A stretch of 64,000 nucleotides of DNA from Marinoscillum sp965229915 (GCF_965229915.1 NZ_CBDDJZ010000001.1:4464001-4528000), one strand, 5' to 3'; counted from the stretch's first letter, positions 48,867 through 59,706 are shown. Notes: a model not told the origin generated them from the letters alone. Numbers and translations: made by a program.

Positions 48867-50747
48867 CTAGTTCCAGGTCATTACTCCGATGAGGTCGTGC
48901 ATGAAAAGGTAACCAGAAGCCGTCACATGTAAGAAACTCACTGCCATCAGGTACCAATAAGCTTTTTTGTTGACTCTGAGTTTATAGGCTTTCAGAAGAT
49001 ACACCACTGACCAGAGGCTAATGGCTGCATAAGCAATAGTCAGCACAAACAGAGATACAGAGACAAAAGAAGGAGCGCCAAACAGCTCGAATGGGTCCAT
49101 CGCTCCGGCCATACCTAGGATGAAACAAGCCACTACGATCGCACTGGAGAAGAGGGGCCAAATACGCATCCACAAATTTGGACCTTTTTTGAGTTTGTGA
49201 TTTAGCAATTGGATGAGCCAAACGAAGAATAATATGCCACTACTAATGATGGCTAATATCCACAAACCCATGATCGTATAATTACCAAACACAATAAATG
49301 CCGATACAGGTTCATAGACCGTGGTTCCAAGATATACTACTTGTCCAGCCAAAGGATCATCAGTGCTGACAAAAGCCACTCTACCAGTTTCGGGACCTAT
49401 GAATTGATTGGAGGCTATTGGTAGGAATGAGCTCTCAGTACCTCCAAACAATGGTTTTCTTTTCAGTGTGTCTGAGTCTTGCCAGAATCTGTTTACTTCT
49501 GTTAGTTTGGAGATAAAATAAAACAGCTGAATCCGCGGGTTGATCTGACGGTAGTATCCTTCCATGTTGGACAAGTCCGCATCGCCTAAGGTAGCTCGTT
49601 GCGGTTTGGTGGGTTGAAGGTTACGCGTTTGATAACTGCGAATGAGATCAGAGATCGCACTATAGCCACTTCCACCAGCCGTATTGATCATAAAGGCATA
49701 TCCCAAGCTATGTTCAGGCAGGTAAGCTAACTCACTCGATCCACCATTCACACCACCATTATGACCCTGATAAACAAATCCATCATAATTGGAAGTGTAG
49801 TTTGATAAGCCATAACCAATTTCCAAACCTGCTTTTGATCCCAGGTTGCTAGTTGGAGTTTCCATTCGTTGTAAGGAAGAGAAACTAATAAGTTGCAAAC
49901 TGTCAACCCAACCACGCTTGACGAAAAAGCGAACGAACTTCCCCATGTCTTTTGGAGTAGCATTGATTGATCCTGATGGTCGCATGATGATGTTCCAGTA
50001 GGGTTGAGGTTGATTGCCTTCGTAAAGTGTGGCCCCTTTCAGTTGGTAGTCAGTGCTTTCGAAATAGGTCATGTTTTCCATACCCATGGGGTCGAAGAAG
50101 TTTTGCTGTACATAGTCCTCGAAGCTCATCCCTGATATTTTTTCAACAATGTACGCAGCTACAGGTGGTCCCGAGTTGCAGTAGGAAAACCGTGTGCCGG
50201 GTACCCAGCGTGATATTCTAGAGTGCGGATGGTAATCAAGACCTTCTTTTAAGGTCATATCTTTGGCATCCAGGGCATACTCTGTGATGTGAATGTCATC
50301 CCATCCGGTAGTGTGTTCCAATAAATGCTGGACGAGGATGGGGTTGGTTTCAGACCATTGATTTTTAAACGCAATTTCCGGGACCAATTCACTCACTGGA
50401 TCCAACAGACTGACTTTACCTTCGTCTTGTAATTTTAAGATGGATAAGGAAACGAACATCTTGGATATGGAACCAATCCGAAACATCGTTTGCCCATCTG
50501 CTGGGATGCTATCGGCTTTGTTTGCCAGCCCCAGTCCATCTGACCAAATGATGCTGTCTCCTTCAACCAATGTTACACCCAGTGCCGGAACACCATGATA
50601 GTCCATGAGCCTTTCGAGTTCCTTTTTGAGCTCTGGGATGGATTTTGGAGTCTCCTTGTGAGAATTGTGCTGACCAAAAGCGGTTTGAGCGATCAAAAGT
50701 ATTCCGACTGTTAAAACTCCAGAAAAAATGGATTGGATAGATTTCAT
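48867..50747 (-). CDS. Serine hydrolase (class C beta-lactamase family) with C-terminal membrane helices
   Basis: 626 residues. Signal peptide (ending TAFG), a beta-lactamase/transpeptidase-like domain (about 35-370) with the SxxK nucleophile motif in RIGSISKMFVSL, the YxN motif in FSYCNSGPP and the HxG motif in YQGHNGGVNGGS. A beta region (about 380-470) and about five transmembrane helices (about 475-626) follow. This long membrane-anchored form is common in Bacteroidetes; targets are probably peptide or ester substrates rather than antibiotics. Confidence 0.9.
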   Translation of the reverse strand: MKSIQSIFSGVLTVGILLIAQTAFGQHNSHKETPKSIPELKKELERLMDYHGVPALGVTLVEGDSIIWSDGLGLANKADSIPADGQTMFRIGSISKMFVSLSILKLQDEGKVSLLDPVSELVPEIAFKNQWSETNPILVQHLLEHTTGWDDIHITEYALDAKDMTLKEGLDYHPHSRISRWVPGTRFSYCNSGPPVAAYIVEKISGMSFEDYVQQNFFDPMGMENMTYFESTDYQLKGATLYEGNQPQPYWNIIMRPSGSINATPKDMGKFVRFFVKRGWVDSLQLISFSSLQRMETPTSNLGSKAGLEIGYGLSNYTSNYDGFVYQGHNGGVNGGSSELAYLPEHSLGYAFMINTAGGSGYSAISDLIRSYQTRNLQPTKPQRATLGDADLSNMEGYYRQINPRIQLFYFISKLTEVNRFWQDSDTLKRKPLFGGTESSFLPIASNQFIGPETGRVAFVSTDDPLAGQVVYLGTTVYEPVSAFIVFGNYTIMGLWILAIISSGILFFVWLIQLLNHKLKKGPNLWMRIWPLFSSAIVVACFILGMAGAMDPFELFGAPSFVSVSLFVLTIAYAAISLWSVVYLLKAYKLRVNKKAYWYLMAVSFLHVTASGYLFMHDLIGVMTWN

Positions 50748-50828
50748 CGAAGGTTGATTGAATGAATCTATGAATTTAAGAAAATTGTATTAAATCATGG
50801 AGTAGAAAGCGATGATGCCACCACAGTT

Positions 50829-51434
50829 TTAGGCCACTTTTCTTAGCCTCGGGAAAGGTCTATAAGCATAATAGCTCAAGACGATCTCTATCGCCTCAGC
50901 CATCGCTTCATTAATTGGCATGATCTGATTTCCCAAATGGAAATCAATCTGCATCAGCTTCTTGTAATAATCCGAAAATATGGGGACGTAGTTTCCTTGC
51001 TTGATATGCTCTACAGCGTGCAGGTAATCGGCTGCTTGCTGTTCCTTGATGATTTTGCAAGTGACCAGTCTTAGTTCACCAAACTTATCTCGACTGGCTC
51101 CATAGCCAAATAGTCTGCAAATGAGTCCCCGATGTGGGTAAAGCGTGCAGCTTCCCTGCGTCAGGTTTTCTAGAGAGAGTGGCGAGTAGACATGGCAGAT
51201 AGGGGTATCGCTGTTGCGGATCTGTTCCAGTTTTGACTCGGCTTCATGGTGAATGAACCAATGAAATGCCAAAGGCAAAAACTCCAAAGGACTAGCTTCA
51301 ATATCTGGCTTGTTACAGCACTTGCCACAACCGGACACACAATGGATTTTAGTAGTATCTCGGAATGCAGCAATTTCCTTATCGAGGTGGCCGAACAACC
51401 GCTCAACCGCTCTCACTTTACGCACGATGGACAT
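50829..51434 (-). CDS. YkgJ family cysteine-cluster protein
   Basis: 201 residues from the ATG at 51434; an ATG at 51464 adds ten residues and is also possible. The N-terminal CxxCxxCC motif (HCVSGCGKCCNKP) and further Cys in CHVYSP, GSCTLYPHRGLICRLFGYG and LVTCK form the probable zinc or iron-sulfur site of this family. Role unknown. It sits between the serine hydrolase and a TonB receptor on the same strand. Confidence 0.88.
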   Translation of the reverse strand: MSIVRKVRAVERLFGHLDKEIAAFRDTTKIHCVSGCGKCCNKPDIEASPLEFLPLAFHWFIHHEAESKLEQIRNSDTPICHVYSPLSLENLTQGSCTLYPHRGLICRLFGYGASRDKFGELRLVTCKIIKEQQAADYLHAVEHIKQGNYVPIFSDYYKKLMQIDFHLGNQIMPINEAMAEAIEIVLSYYAYRPFPRLRKVA

Positions 51435-51518
51435 AGAACGAGGCGCAAAATTAATTGGAATCAAGGCATATTTTCACATGTGATTGGGCTATTTATTTTA
51501 AGTACTCTTGTCCGTCGT

Positions 51519-53732
51519 TTAGAATTTGTAGGTAATAGCGCCTTTTGCAAAGAAAGGCGTGCCAGGGGTGAAATGTATTTCTTCCACAGGCTCCGTTTCA
51601 TTTGCCAGCCGTGATTCGGTTGCAAACTGCGTTTCGTTCCATTCTTGATTGAAGAGGTTTTGAATGCTGATGCTGAAATCCAGGTTTTTCCATTGATATC
51701 CGGCATTTACGTCAATAATTGAGTAGCCCTTAGCTACAATGGAATTATCTTCATTTGCAGGTCTATGGTCTACAAATCTCAGCCTTGCTCCTCCATAGAC
51801 GCCAGAAGGGTGGATAACGTTGGCCCCGGACATAATGGTGAAGTCAGGTGCCAGTGGAATGAAGTTATTTCCCTCTGGCTCTTCCATCGCTCTGGCAATG
51901 GTGTGGTTGATGTCTACATCCCAGTAAAACCATGAGATTGGCTGATGTCTCAGACTGAAGTCAACTCCCATTCTCCGAGATTTTCCACTTGGCTCCACAA
52001 TGCCCGCATCACCTACATAGACAAACTCTTGCTCCGAATAGAGGTGCCAAACGGCCATGTTAACTACCGTCGCACGAGTTGGCTTAGCGATTAGTCCCAG
52101 ATCATTTCCCCAGGCTGCAGGTAGGATGTTATTGCGGACATTGCCAGTAATCAATCTGGTGTCATTGGAGTGGAACCCTTTCCCAGATTTCAAATAGAGC
52201 TGTAGTCTGTTGGATGTGTTGTAGAGGATATTGAATTTGGGTGAAAGAATTGCCTTTTGAGTCTCCTGAGTCGCATAGGGTAGTAGAAAATCAGTATAGT
52301 TAAAGTCAAAGCGATCCAGTCTCAATCCTGGGTTGAACACCCATTTACCGAGTTCCAAACTCAAGTTGGTGTAAGTGAATACGTTGGTTTCCTGAATATC
52401 TCCCAGCTGAATGGTATCAAGTGTGGTCGATCGGTTTTTGGTATGCGATAGTTCATTGGAATAGCTCATATCACTTCTGAATCCAACTGCTGAAGTGATA
52501 TTGCCATCAAAAACTCCCAGATGAAATGAGTGATTGAACTCTGACTTGAGCCCAAAGAGGTTTCGGTTTTCCTTTTGTTTGATTTGATCTCCATTGACAG
52601 GGTCCTCGAGAAAGAATGTAAAATTAGAATACAACTCAAATTCATAATGTGAATAGTAAAACCGATTGGAGATGAAGGTGAGTGGCTTCAAAGTACGTGT
52701 ATATGCCAAGGTGAAATTACTTCTACTGGTTTGTCCACCTTCAGCGTCATCAATTGCTCCAAAGCGATCAATCAGACCATTGTCAATAGCACGTTGCGGT
52801 ATTTGACCGGAGGCGTTCCATGTGCTGGTAAAATGTGAACCAGAGATTTCCAGATACTCAGACGCACTCAGTTGCCCACTGTACTTTGTCATTACATTCA
52901 GTCTGTTAAAATTTTGCGGACTATCAAATGGGCCGTCAGTAAGTTGGTATTCTGTTGCCAGATAGGCTTTGTGCTTTTCCTGATTGAGGACTTGAAGCAT
53001 TCCAAGAAACCTCTGCGAGTCGAATTGGCCGACCTCCAGTTTCATCAAGTTGTTTTTGAGCTGATTTTTAGTTTTTAACGCCACAAACCCTGCAGTGGCA
53101 AAATTTCCCTGATCTGCGTAGTAAGGTCCTTTGCCAAAATTGAGGTTGTCAATTGTTTCTGGGATTACAAAATGCAAATCGGCATAACCCTGACCATGTG
53201 CATGAGAGACCATATTTACCGGCATCCCATCTACGGTGATGTTGATGTCTGTACCATGGTCAATATCAAAACCTCTGAGGAATATCTGCTCAGCTTTACC
53301 GCCTCCGGCATGCTGACCAATTACCAAGCCGGGTACTTTTCTCAAGATTTCCTGAGAAGAATTCACTGGGTTGGTCATGATATTGATGGAGGTGAGAATG
53401 TCCAGTGCGTCCATACGCGGAGAAACCACTACTTCATCCAGATTCAATATAGCTTCTTGGAGAATAATTGTGACAGATCCCTCATCTGAAACATTGTATG
53501 CAGAACTAGTGTACCCAATGTGACTAGCAAACAACGTGTCTCCTTCAGTCATGGGAAGTTGAAACCCACCAAGCTTGTTGGTATGTGCATGTTCCCCAGT
53601 AGATTGATTGAGAACATGTACGCCATTCAGGGGCTCACCTTTTTCAGAATGCACGGTATTCATGCTTTGTGAGAAAGTGAAAATGCTATAAGTCAGAAAA
53701 AGTATTTGAAGCAGGAATTTTACGGTGTTCAT
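51519..53732 (-). CDS. TonB-dependent receptor with carboxypeptidase-regulatory-like domain
   Basis: 737 residues from the ATG at 53732 (MNTVKFLLQILFLTYSIFTFSQ, a signal peptide); the frame extends upstream into the next gene but lacks any other sensible start. Carboxypeptidase-regulatory-like domain (about 25-100), plug (about 110-225, with RKVPGLVIGQHAGGGKAEQIFLRGFDIDHGTDINI in outline) and a barrel ending in Phe (GAITYKF). The His-rich HVLNQSTGEHAH near the N-terminus could bind metal, though this is weak. No STN domain, so no sigma signalling is expected. Confidence 0.9.
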   Translation of the reverse strand: MNTVKFLLQILFLTYSIFTFSQSMNTVHSEKGEPLNGVHVLNQSTGEHAHTNKLGGFQLPMTEGDTLFASHIGYTSSAYNVSDEGSVTIILQEAILNLDEVVVSPRMDALDILTSINIMTNPVNSSQEILRKVPGLVIGQHAGGGKAEQIFLRGFDIDHGTDINITVDGMPVNMVSHAHGQGYADLHFVIPETIDNLNFGKGPYYADQGNFATAGFVALKTKNQLKNNLMKLEVGQFDSQRFLGMLQVLNQEKHKAYLATEYQLTDGPFDSPQNFNRLNVMTKYSGQLSASEYLEISGSHFTSTWNASGQIPQRAIDNGLIDRFGAIDDAEGGQTSRSNFTLAYTRTLKPLTFISNRFYYSHYEFELYSNFTFFLEDPVNGDQIKQKENRNLFGLKSEFNHSFHLGVFDGNITSAVGFRSDMSYSNELSHTKNRSTTLDTIQLGDIQETNVFTYTNLSLELGKWVFNPGLRLDRFDFNYTDFLLPYATQETQKAILSPKFNILYNTSNRLQLYLKSGKGFHSNDTRLITGNVRNNILPAAWGNDLGLIAKPTRATVVNMAVWHLYSEQEFVYVGDAGIVEPSGKSRRMGVDFSLRHQPISWFYWDVDINHTIARAMEEPEGNNFIPLAPDFTIMSGANVIHPSGVYGGARLRFVDHRPANEDNSIVAKGYSIIDVNAGYQWKNLDFSISIQNLFNQEWNETQFATESRLANETEPVEEIHFTPGTPFFAKGAITYKF

Positions 53733-53784
53733 TTTAAATATGGTTTGAAAAATGAACGGTGAGATATGATTCAACCCTACCGGG

Positions 53785-56700
53785 CTATTCGGTAATAATC
53801 GGAAACTCAACGAAGAATTGAGATCCCTTTTCAAATTCACTTTCACACCAGATGCGACCATCCAGTGCCTCCACATACTTCTTGACTATGGCCAGACCGA
53901 GCCCTGTAGACTCTTCACCATCGGTAGGTTTGGAGCTCAGTGGCTGGAATTTGCTGAACAGCAATTTCTGCTCTCTCTTGGATATTCCCTGTCCATTGTC
54001 AGCTATTTCTATTTGATAGTAATCTCCATCATGAGTTAGCATAAGTCTAACCTCAACCCGACCATTTTTCTGAGTGTACTTGATGGCATTGGTGAGCAGG
54101 TTGCTGATGATTTGGTTAAAATACCCTTTATCTGTTTTGCTGATGAGTGTGTCTACCTTCGTGTCGATGGAGAGGGCGATTTCTTTTTTGTCAGCCATTG
54201 CCTGTACAGCTTGCACTTCCGTTTGCAGCAGTTTTGCCACATCATGTTCATGCAAATTGAGATGTACATTGCCGGAGTTGATCGCGCTGACATTCAGAAT
54301 ACGAGAGATGAAACTCTCCATCCGGTCTGAGGATTCGATCACATGTCCTAAAAACTCCTCTATCTTCTCATCACTTTTTTCGCGAAGTACCAGATTGGTA
54401 TATCCTTTAATCAACTGTAAAGGGTTTCTTAGGTCGTGAGATACCACACTGATGAGAAAGTCTTTCTCTTCATTGAGATCTGTGAGCTGCTTGTTTTGGC
54501 GATTTAGCGTTTCTTTTTGCTTTTCTATTTCTTTGGTACGTTCCACCACTTTTTGCTCCAGTGTATCATAGAGCATGGCATTGTGTACGGTGATGGCGAT
54601 CTGTCCAGAGAGGAGTGATAGTAAGTCAGTTCGTTCAGTATTGAAGCTTCCTTTGGTGAGTCTATTCTCCAAATAGATCATCCCAATCAGATTTTGCTGG
54701 TGAATAATCGGGAGACAAAGTAAGCTTGCGATGTTGATTTTGGATAGATACGGGTCTTTCTGGAAACGCTCATCTTTGGATGGTTCATCGAGCAGCACGG
54801 TGTCTTTGGTTCGAAGCACATATTGCATTACTGAGACCGGAAGAGATTCATCTTCCGTGATGGGTTTTGGTGAGATCATCCGTGCACCTTCCTCGGGCGT
54901 GGTGACCGCATGTAGGTTTGCCTGACCATTCTCTATGAGGATGAAAGCACCAGATTGCGCACCGGCATTTTCCACCACTATGTCCAGAAGAGTAGGTATG
55001 GCCTTGCTCAGCTGAATCTCACTGGAAATAGTGCTGGCAGCTTTCAGAACTGAGGCCAGATCTAGCAGGTTATTGCCACTCATAGAGCCAAATGAGAAGG
55101 AACCCTCCGTAAAACTAGTTTGAATATCTCGTTTTCGCTCTTCGATAATAAACGGAAACTCTTGTTTTAATGCATCCACCTTGCTCATGGCGCCCCACTT
55201 GCGGTAGCTCTGCAAGGCTTTGGTGAGATAGTAGGTTTGTAGTGCCTCATCGTTCTTGCCAAAGAAGTATCTCCCAGCCAACTCATAAACCAGTGCTAGC
55301 TCCTGGAGATATTCATTTTCCTGTGCTTTGACTATTGCTTTGTCATAGAGCTCTTTGGTCTCCTGGGTACTTTTGGAGGTAAGTGTTGCCAGCTCAGCTT
55401 CAACAGTCAAATACTTGTGGGCAAAGTTCATTGGAGCACTTGCAGCCCATTTTTTCATTTTCTTTTGATTGGCCTTAGCTCGCTTGATCAGTTTACGTTT
55501 AGCCTTAGGGTCTTTACTTGCCAGTCGGATACAGTTGAGCGAGTCATAGAAATAGGCCACTGGCACATAAGCTGTACTCAAAACTACGTCCAGTCTGGAT
55601 ATGCACTCATCAGCGGCTTGCAGTGCCTCCTTATTTCTACCAAACAGGTAGTTTAAGTACAATTTGTTGTATGCTATGTGGAAGTGAGCGGTGCCATCCT
55701 GAGCCAGTTCACCGCCAGAGCTCAGCAATTGACGTTCACTGAACGTATCACCTTCCAGCATCCACGGTTGGTTGTTTTCCAGAGCAATCAAGTTGGCAAT
55801 CCCCTGGTAGACAATCTTCTGATAAAGGAAATAGCCTTTTTGATTGAGCGTTTCCATTTTGTCCAGAAACAACTCCATTTCCTGGGTCACTTCAGTGAGG
55901 TTGTTGCCTAGCAGGTAGCTGGTGTAAGACTTCTGAAATGCCGAAGTAGCTGCATACTGGTTATCACCGATTTCTAGTGAGACCAGATAGGCTTCTTCGG
56001 TTGGTTGCTGACTTTCCTTGAGGTGATATTTCCAATGGTTGATGAACGTGTGGTAAATGATCAGCGTTTTGGGTACCACTGCTTTGTTATTGCCAGATCG
56101 CTCCAGCAGTCTCAGGGAGAGCTGACCAAACTCAAGTCCTCTATCAAACTCACCTAATACACCACAAAGTATAGTTCCGTAGGCTCCATAAAATGGAATG
56201 GAATCCATCGAGTTGCCATACTTCAAGGACAGCTGCATGGATTTAAAAATCATTAGAGGAAATAGCTTGGGGAAGCTGTGATAGGAAGCGGTGCTGATGC
56301 TGGTCATCATGTTGATAGCAAGTGCCATACTCTCATCTTCCATTTCAGGTAATCGTTCGAAGTATTCAGAGGCCTTTCCTCTGATCAATAGCTTGGTAGT
56401 AATGAGGCCTTTTAGGATATGGGAATCCTTGGGAGTAGAGGGCAATTTGATTCCGGCCATTCTGAGAATGGACAGCCCAAAATTGATCAGTTCTTTGTGT
56501 TTGCCTTGAGCGATGTATGACTGAATAAAGATGTTGTAGGTCTGCAGTTTTTCGATTTTGGCGGATGCCTTATCCAAAAGGATATTTCCAATCGACTCCA
56601 TTTGGTCGTAGTTGCCCAGCAGGTAATTGCTCTCCATGGTGGATAAGAATATGGAGAAACACAGGTCGTGATTGCTGGACCAATGCGTGTCTTGTAAGTG

Positions 56701-59019
56701 TTGCTGTGCAATCTGGAAATAATTCAGAGCTGAGTCGTTGGCGGTAGCATCGGCTGCCTTCTGGCCGGCATCAGCATTTAGTCTGGCTAGCGTGAGTAGA
56801 TACTGCTCGTCATTTTTTGGAACTCCCAGATTAAGTTGGTCCACCACATCGAATACCCGATCCGGATCTGCATCCAGATCTATCCGGTCCAGAAGCAATT
56901 CTCCTATTTGTTGGTGTACTTTTGACTTTTCCTGTTCAGGGATAAGTTCGTAGGCCGCCTGGCGTATTCGATCATGAGCAAATCGATACACCATGCTGGA
57001 TTGGGTATCCAACGGATTCATGCTTTTCATGAGAGCGATATCGTTCTCGCTTTCTTCGACTACCAGTAACTGTTCGATCACGGCTTGCCATAGGTCTTCC
57101 AGCAATTCCGTAGATTCTTCCTGGATGTAATTAAGCGTCTGAAGATCAAAACGGTCCCCCACACAAGCCCCAAGTGTCAGTTGCTTTTGTACGCCAGGTT
57201 CCATTTTTCTGAGCTTCTCAATCATGAATTCCACCACATTATCGGTAAAGTTGGTGGACTCCAGACCTTTGGTATTCCATGTCCATTCACCGCTCTTTGA
57301 GTCAAACCAAACCAGTTGGTTCTCGTAGATCGACTTCAAAAACTGGTTGACAAAGAAGGGGTTTCCGGCAGTTTTGCCATAGACAATGTTGGACAGTACC
57401 CTGGATTTAGACTCGGATGTTTTGAAGGTGTCCTGTATCATTTGTAGCACATGCTCAAACTCAAGGTCATTCAAATGAATTTCCTGAATAGCAACCCCTT
57501 GCCGGGGTAGTTCCTTAAAAACCAGGTTGGCTGGATGTGAAGGATACAATTCATTATCCCGGTATGCTCCGATAAAATAAAAATAGTCGAGCTCTTGGTG
57601 AGTGACCAGATGTCGGATCAGTTTCAGAGAGGCATTGTCTGCCCACTGGAGATCATCTATGAACAAAACCAGAGGATGCTCAGCGTTTGCCAGTGCTTTT
57701 ATGAATTGACTAAATAGGTAGAAAAATCGATTTTGAGCTTCATTGATGCCCAGGACCGGGAGTTTCTCTTGTTTACCAATGATCAGCTCCAGATTTGGGA
57801 TCAAGTCGGTAATGAGTTTGCCCTGGTCACCGAGAGCATGGGAAATTGTGTCTTTCCAGTTGTTAAGCCGTTCCTCATTCTCAGAAAGGAGAAGTGTCAC
57901 AAAACTGGATAGTGCTTGAGTAATGGCCTGGTACGGTCGGTCTTTTTGATATTGCTGATGTTTTCCTTTGATGAAATAACCTTTCTTATAAGTGATCGGT
58001 TTGTAGATCTCGTAAATCAGGGATGTTTTACCGGTGCCCGACTTACCAGAAACCATGGTGACCTGTCGTGAACCCTGACCTATAGCGCTAATGCTAGATA
58101 CGAGTGACTGGATTTCAGTTTCTCGTCCATAGATTTTGCTAGGTACCCGAAACTGACCAGATTCGTCATTTTCGGCCAGGTCAAATTTCTCAATCTGAAC
58201 TTTCATGGCCAATTGATCCATGCATTTTTGCAGGTCATTGAAGAGCCCCTTGGCCGACTGGTAGCGATTTTCGACGTTTTTCTCCAGTAGTTTAGCTAGT
58301 ATGTCAGCGAATACTTCTGGTATTTGAGCATTGATGGAGGAGGCTCTTGGAGCAGTCATGGCCAGGTGTGCGTGAATGAGCTCCAGTGGATCCGTTTGGG
58401 TAAAAGGCAGCTGTCCTGTAAATAACTCAAACAGTACCACACCTAGCGAATACAAATCCGAACGATAGTCCACAGCATGGTTTACTCGTCCAGTTTGCTC
58501 TGGAGAGATGTAGGGTAATGTGCCCAGAAGCTGATCACTCATGCCCTTGACATTCAGTTTGATATCCACATTAATCGCCAGGCCGAAATCAATTAACCGG
58601 ATGTCGCGGTTATAGTCAATCAAAATATTATGAGAACTGATGTCTCTGTGGATCAGCTTGTGCTGGCTGTGTACTTCATTTAGACTTTCAGCCACCTTCA
58701 GAGCTATTTGTAAGCATTCGAGGAACGAAGGAGTGTTGTTTTTTCGCCATTCCTTGAGTGATTTGCCATCAAAATATTCCAGTACGAGGATTGGAGTTTG
58801 TTGGTCTTCTATCAGATCCAGAGAAGCTCTGATTCCTTTGGTTTTGATATTTCGAAGGAACTTGTCCTCGTTGTAAAGCTGAGAGGAGTGAGGGTGATAG
58901 TTGTAGTCCTCTTTCATGACCTTCAAGATCACCTCCTGCCCATAGGTATCATCACTCAACTGGTAGATTGAGGAATTAAACCCTTCTGCTATTTTCGATG
59001 CCTTGTCTAGTAGGTTCAT
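53785..59019 (-). CDS. Fused Ser/Thr kinase, AAA-type ATPase, GAF and histidine kinase protein
   Basis: 1744 residues. Order: protein kinase (about 10-270; LIHRDISSHNILI and LIDFGLA, with the Lys in VILKVMKE), predicted ATPase/AAA (about 290-620; Walker A VSGKSGTGKTSLI and Walker B LFIDDLQWAD), a long helical TPR-like region (about 700-1290), GAF domain (about 1335-1490), coiled coil, HisKA with His1528 (VVSHDLRNPLQLI) and an HATPase domain (about 1630-1744; DNGQGI and GLGLAIVKKYVE). Such chimeras integrate Ser/Thr and His signalling; no response regulator is fused or adjacent. It follows the membrane protein gene by 10 bases. Confidence 0.9.
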   Translation of the reverse strand: MNLLDKASKIAEGFNSSIYQLSDDTYGQEVILKVMKEDYNYHPHSSQLYNEDKFLRNIKTKGIRASLDLIEDQQTPILVLEYFDGKSLKEWRKNNTPSFLECLQIALKVAESLNEVHSQHKLIHRDISSHNILIDYNRDIRLIDFGLAINVDIKLNVKGMSDQLLGTLPYISPEQTGRVNHAVDYRSDLYSLGVVLFELFTGQLPFTQTDPLELIHAHLAMTAPRASSINAQIPEVFADILAKLLEKNVENRYQSAKGLFNDLQKCMDQLAMKVQIEKFDLAENDESGQFRVPSKIYGRETEIQSLVSSISAIGQGSRQVTMVSGKSGTGKTSLIYEIYKPITYKKGYFIKGKHQQYQKDRPYQAITQALSSFVTLLLSENEERLNNWKDTISHALGDQGKLITDLIPNLELIIGKQEKLPVLGINEAQNRFFYLFSQFIKALANAEHPLVLFIDDLQWADNASLKLIRHLVTHQELDYFYFIGAYRDNELYPSHPANLVFKELPRQGVAIQEIHLNDLEFEHVLQMIQDTFKTSESKSRVLSNIVYGKTAGNPFFVNQFLKSIYENQLVWFDSKSGEWTWNTKGLESTNFTDNVVEFMIEKLRKMEPGVQKQLTLGACVGDRFDLQTLNYIQEESTELLEDLWQAVIEQLLVVEESENDIALMKSMNPLDTQSSMVYRFAHDRIRQAAYELIPEQEKSKVHQQIGELLLDRIDLDADPDRVFDVVDQLNLGVPKNDEQYLLTLARLNADAGQKAADATANDSALNYFQIAQQHLQDTHWSSNHDLCFSIFLSTMESNYLLGNYDQMESIGNILLDKASAKIEKLQTYNIFIQSYIAQGKHKELINFGLSILRMAGIKLPSTPKDSHILKGLITTKLLIRGKASEYFERLPEMEDESMALAINMMTSISTASYHSFPKLFPLMIFKSMQLSLKYGNSMDSIPFYGAYGTILCGVLGEFDRGLEFGQLSLRLLERSGNNKAVVPKTLIIYHTFINHWKYHLKESQQPTEEAYLVSLEIGDNQYAATSAFQKSYTSYLLGNNLTEVTQEMELFLDKMETLNQKGYFLYQKIVYQGIANLIALENNQPWMLEGDTFSERQLLSSGGELAQDGTAHFHIAYNKLYLNYLFGRNKEALQAADECISRLDVVLSTAYVPVAYFYDSLNCIRLASKDPKAKRKLIKRAKANQKKMKKWAASAPMNFAHKYLTVEAELATLTSKSTQETKELYDKAIVKAQENEYLQELALVYELAGRYFFGKNDEALQTYYLTKALQSYRKWGAMSKVDALKQEFPFIIEERKRDIQTSFTEGSFSFGSMSGNNLLDLASVLKAASTISSEIQLSKAIPTLLDIVVENAGAQSGAFILIENGQANLHAVTTPEEGARMISPKPITEDESLPVSVMQYVLRTKDTVLLDEPSKDERFQKDPYLSKINIASLLCLPIIHQQNLIGMIYLENRLTKGSFNTERTDLLSLLSGQIAITVHNAMLYDTLEQKVVERTKEIEKQKETLNRQNKQLTDLNEEKDFLISVVSHDLRNPLQLIKGYTNLVLREKSDEKIEEFLGHVIESSDRMESFISRILNVSAINSGNVHLNLHEHDVAKLLQTEVQAVQAMADKKEIALSIDTKVDTLISKTDKGYFNQIISNLLTNAIKYTQKNGRVEVRLMLTHDGDYYQIEIADNGQGISKREQKLLFSKFQPLSSKPTDGEESTGLGLAIVKKYVEALDGRIWCESEFEKGSQFFVEFPIITE

Positions 59020-59029
59020 GAATTGCTGA

Positions 59030-59695
59030 TTAGCCGCCTATCCAAAAGGACAGTACAGCACTCAAATATATCCAGACCCCACAGATCAACCCATAAATTG
59101 AAGCATGTAATGGTCCCTTATTCGATGAACGGGTGAGTAAAAACGGTAAGGATAGAGAAATCAAACCTTCGCATATAATCACGTAAACTGGCGCATTGAA
59201 GATCATCGGTACATTTTGATGATACCACCACCAGCCGGCATCTTTGGCCAGGTGCTCATACAATGGGATGTACATACCGCCAGCCACTCCCAATATGATT
59301 GAAGCTAGTCCCCAGCCTTTCCAGTTACTCAAGAGGATGCCGTAGTAGCCAAGTTGTATCAACACATTGGCCCAGGCAAAGGGCATATATGCTGGTGATG
59401 ACCAGATCATGGCTTCTTTTCCCGGGTAAACCAGGTTATTGATGGTATCTACCAGGTAATGGTCCGTGAACAACTCCAGGATGCCAGCGATGGTACCGAG
59501 CAGGAGCAGCTTGATCATGGTGGGGTGTCGGGTGATCAAAGTATAGATCACATAAATAGCGAATAAGGAATAGGTGATAATAGCTGCAGATAATGGCCCA
59601 GCTTCCAGTACACTGCTTCCTATAGACCAGCTCATCAATAGTCCTTGAGTGATTACGATAAACCAGGTTAGGTGTTTGTCTGTTGGGTTGTTCAT
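59030..59695 (-). CDS. Seven-helix membrane protein of unknown function
   Basis: 221 residues with about seven transmembrane helices. Polar or aromatic residues cluster in TDHYLVDTINNLVYPGKE, PAYMPFAWANV and the WWWYHQNVPMIFNAPVYVI segment, similar in style to carotenoid- or lipid-modifying membrane proteins, but no family was recognised. Located between the MpaB-like oxygenase (11 bases) and the fused kinase (10 bases), so it is probably cotranscribed with both. Confidence 0.6.
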   Translation of the reverse strand: MNNPTDKHLTWFIVITQGLLMSWSIGSSVLEAGPLSAAIITYSLFAIYVIYTLITRHPTMIKLLLLGTIAGILELFTDHYLVDTINNLVYPGKEAMIWSSPAYMPFAWANVLIQLGYYGILLSNWKGWGLASIILGVAGGMYIPLYEHLAKDAGWWWYHQNVPMIFNAPVYVIICEGLISLSLPFLLTRSSNKGPLHASIYGLICGVWIYLSAVLSFWIGG

Positions 59696-59706
59696 GGATC
59701 GGTTAG

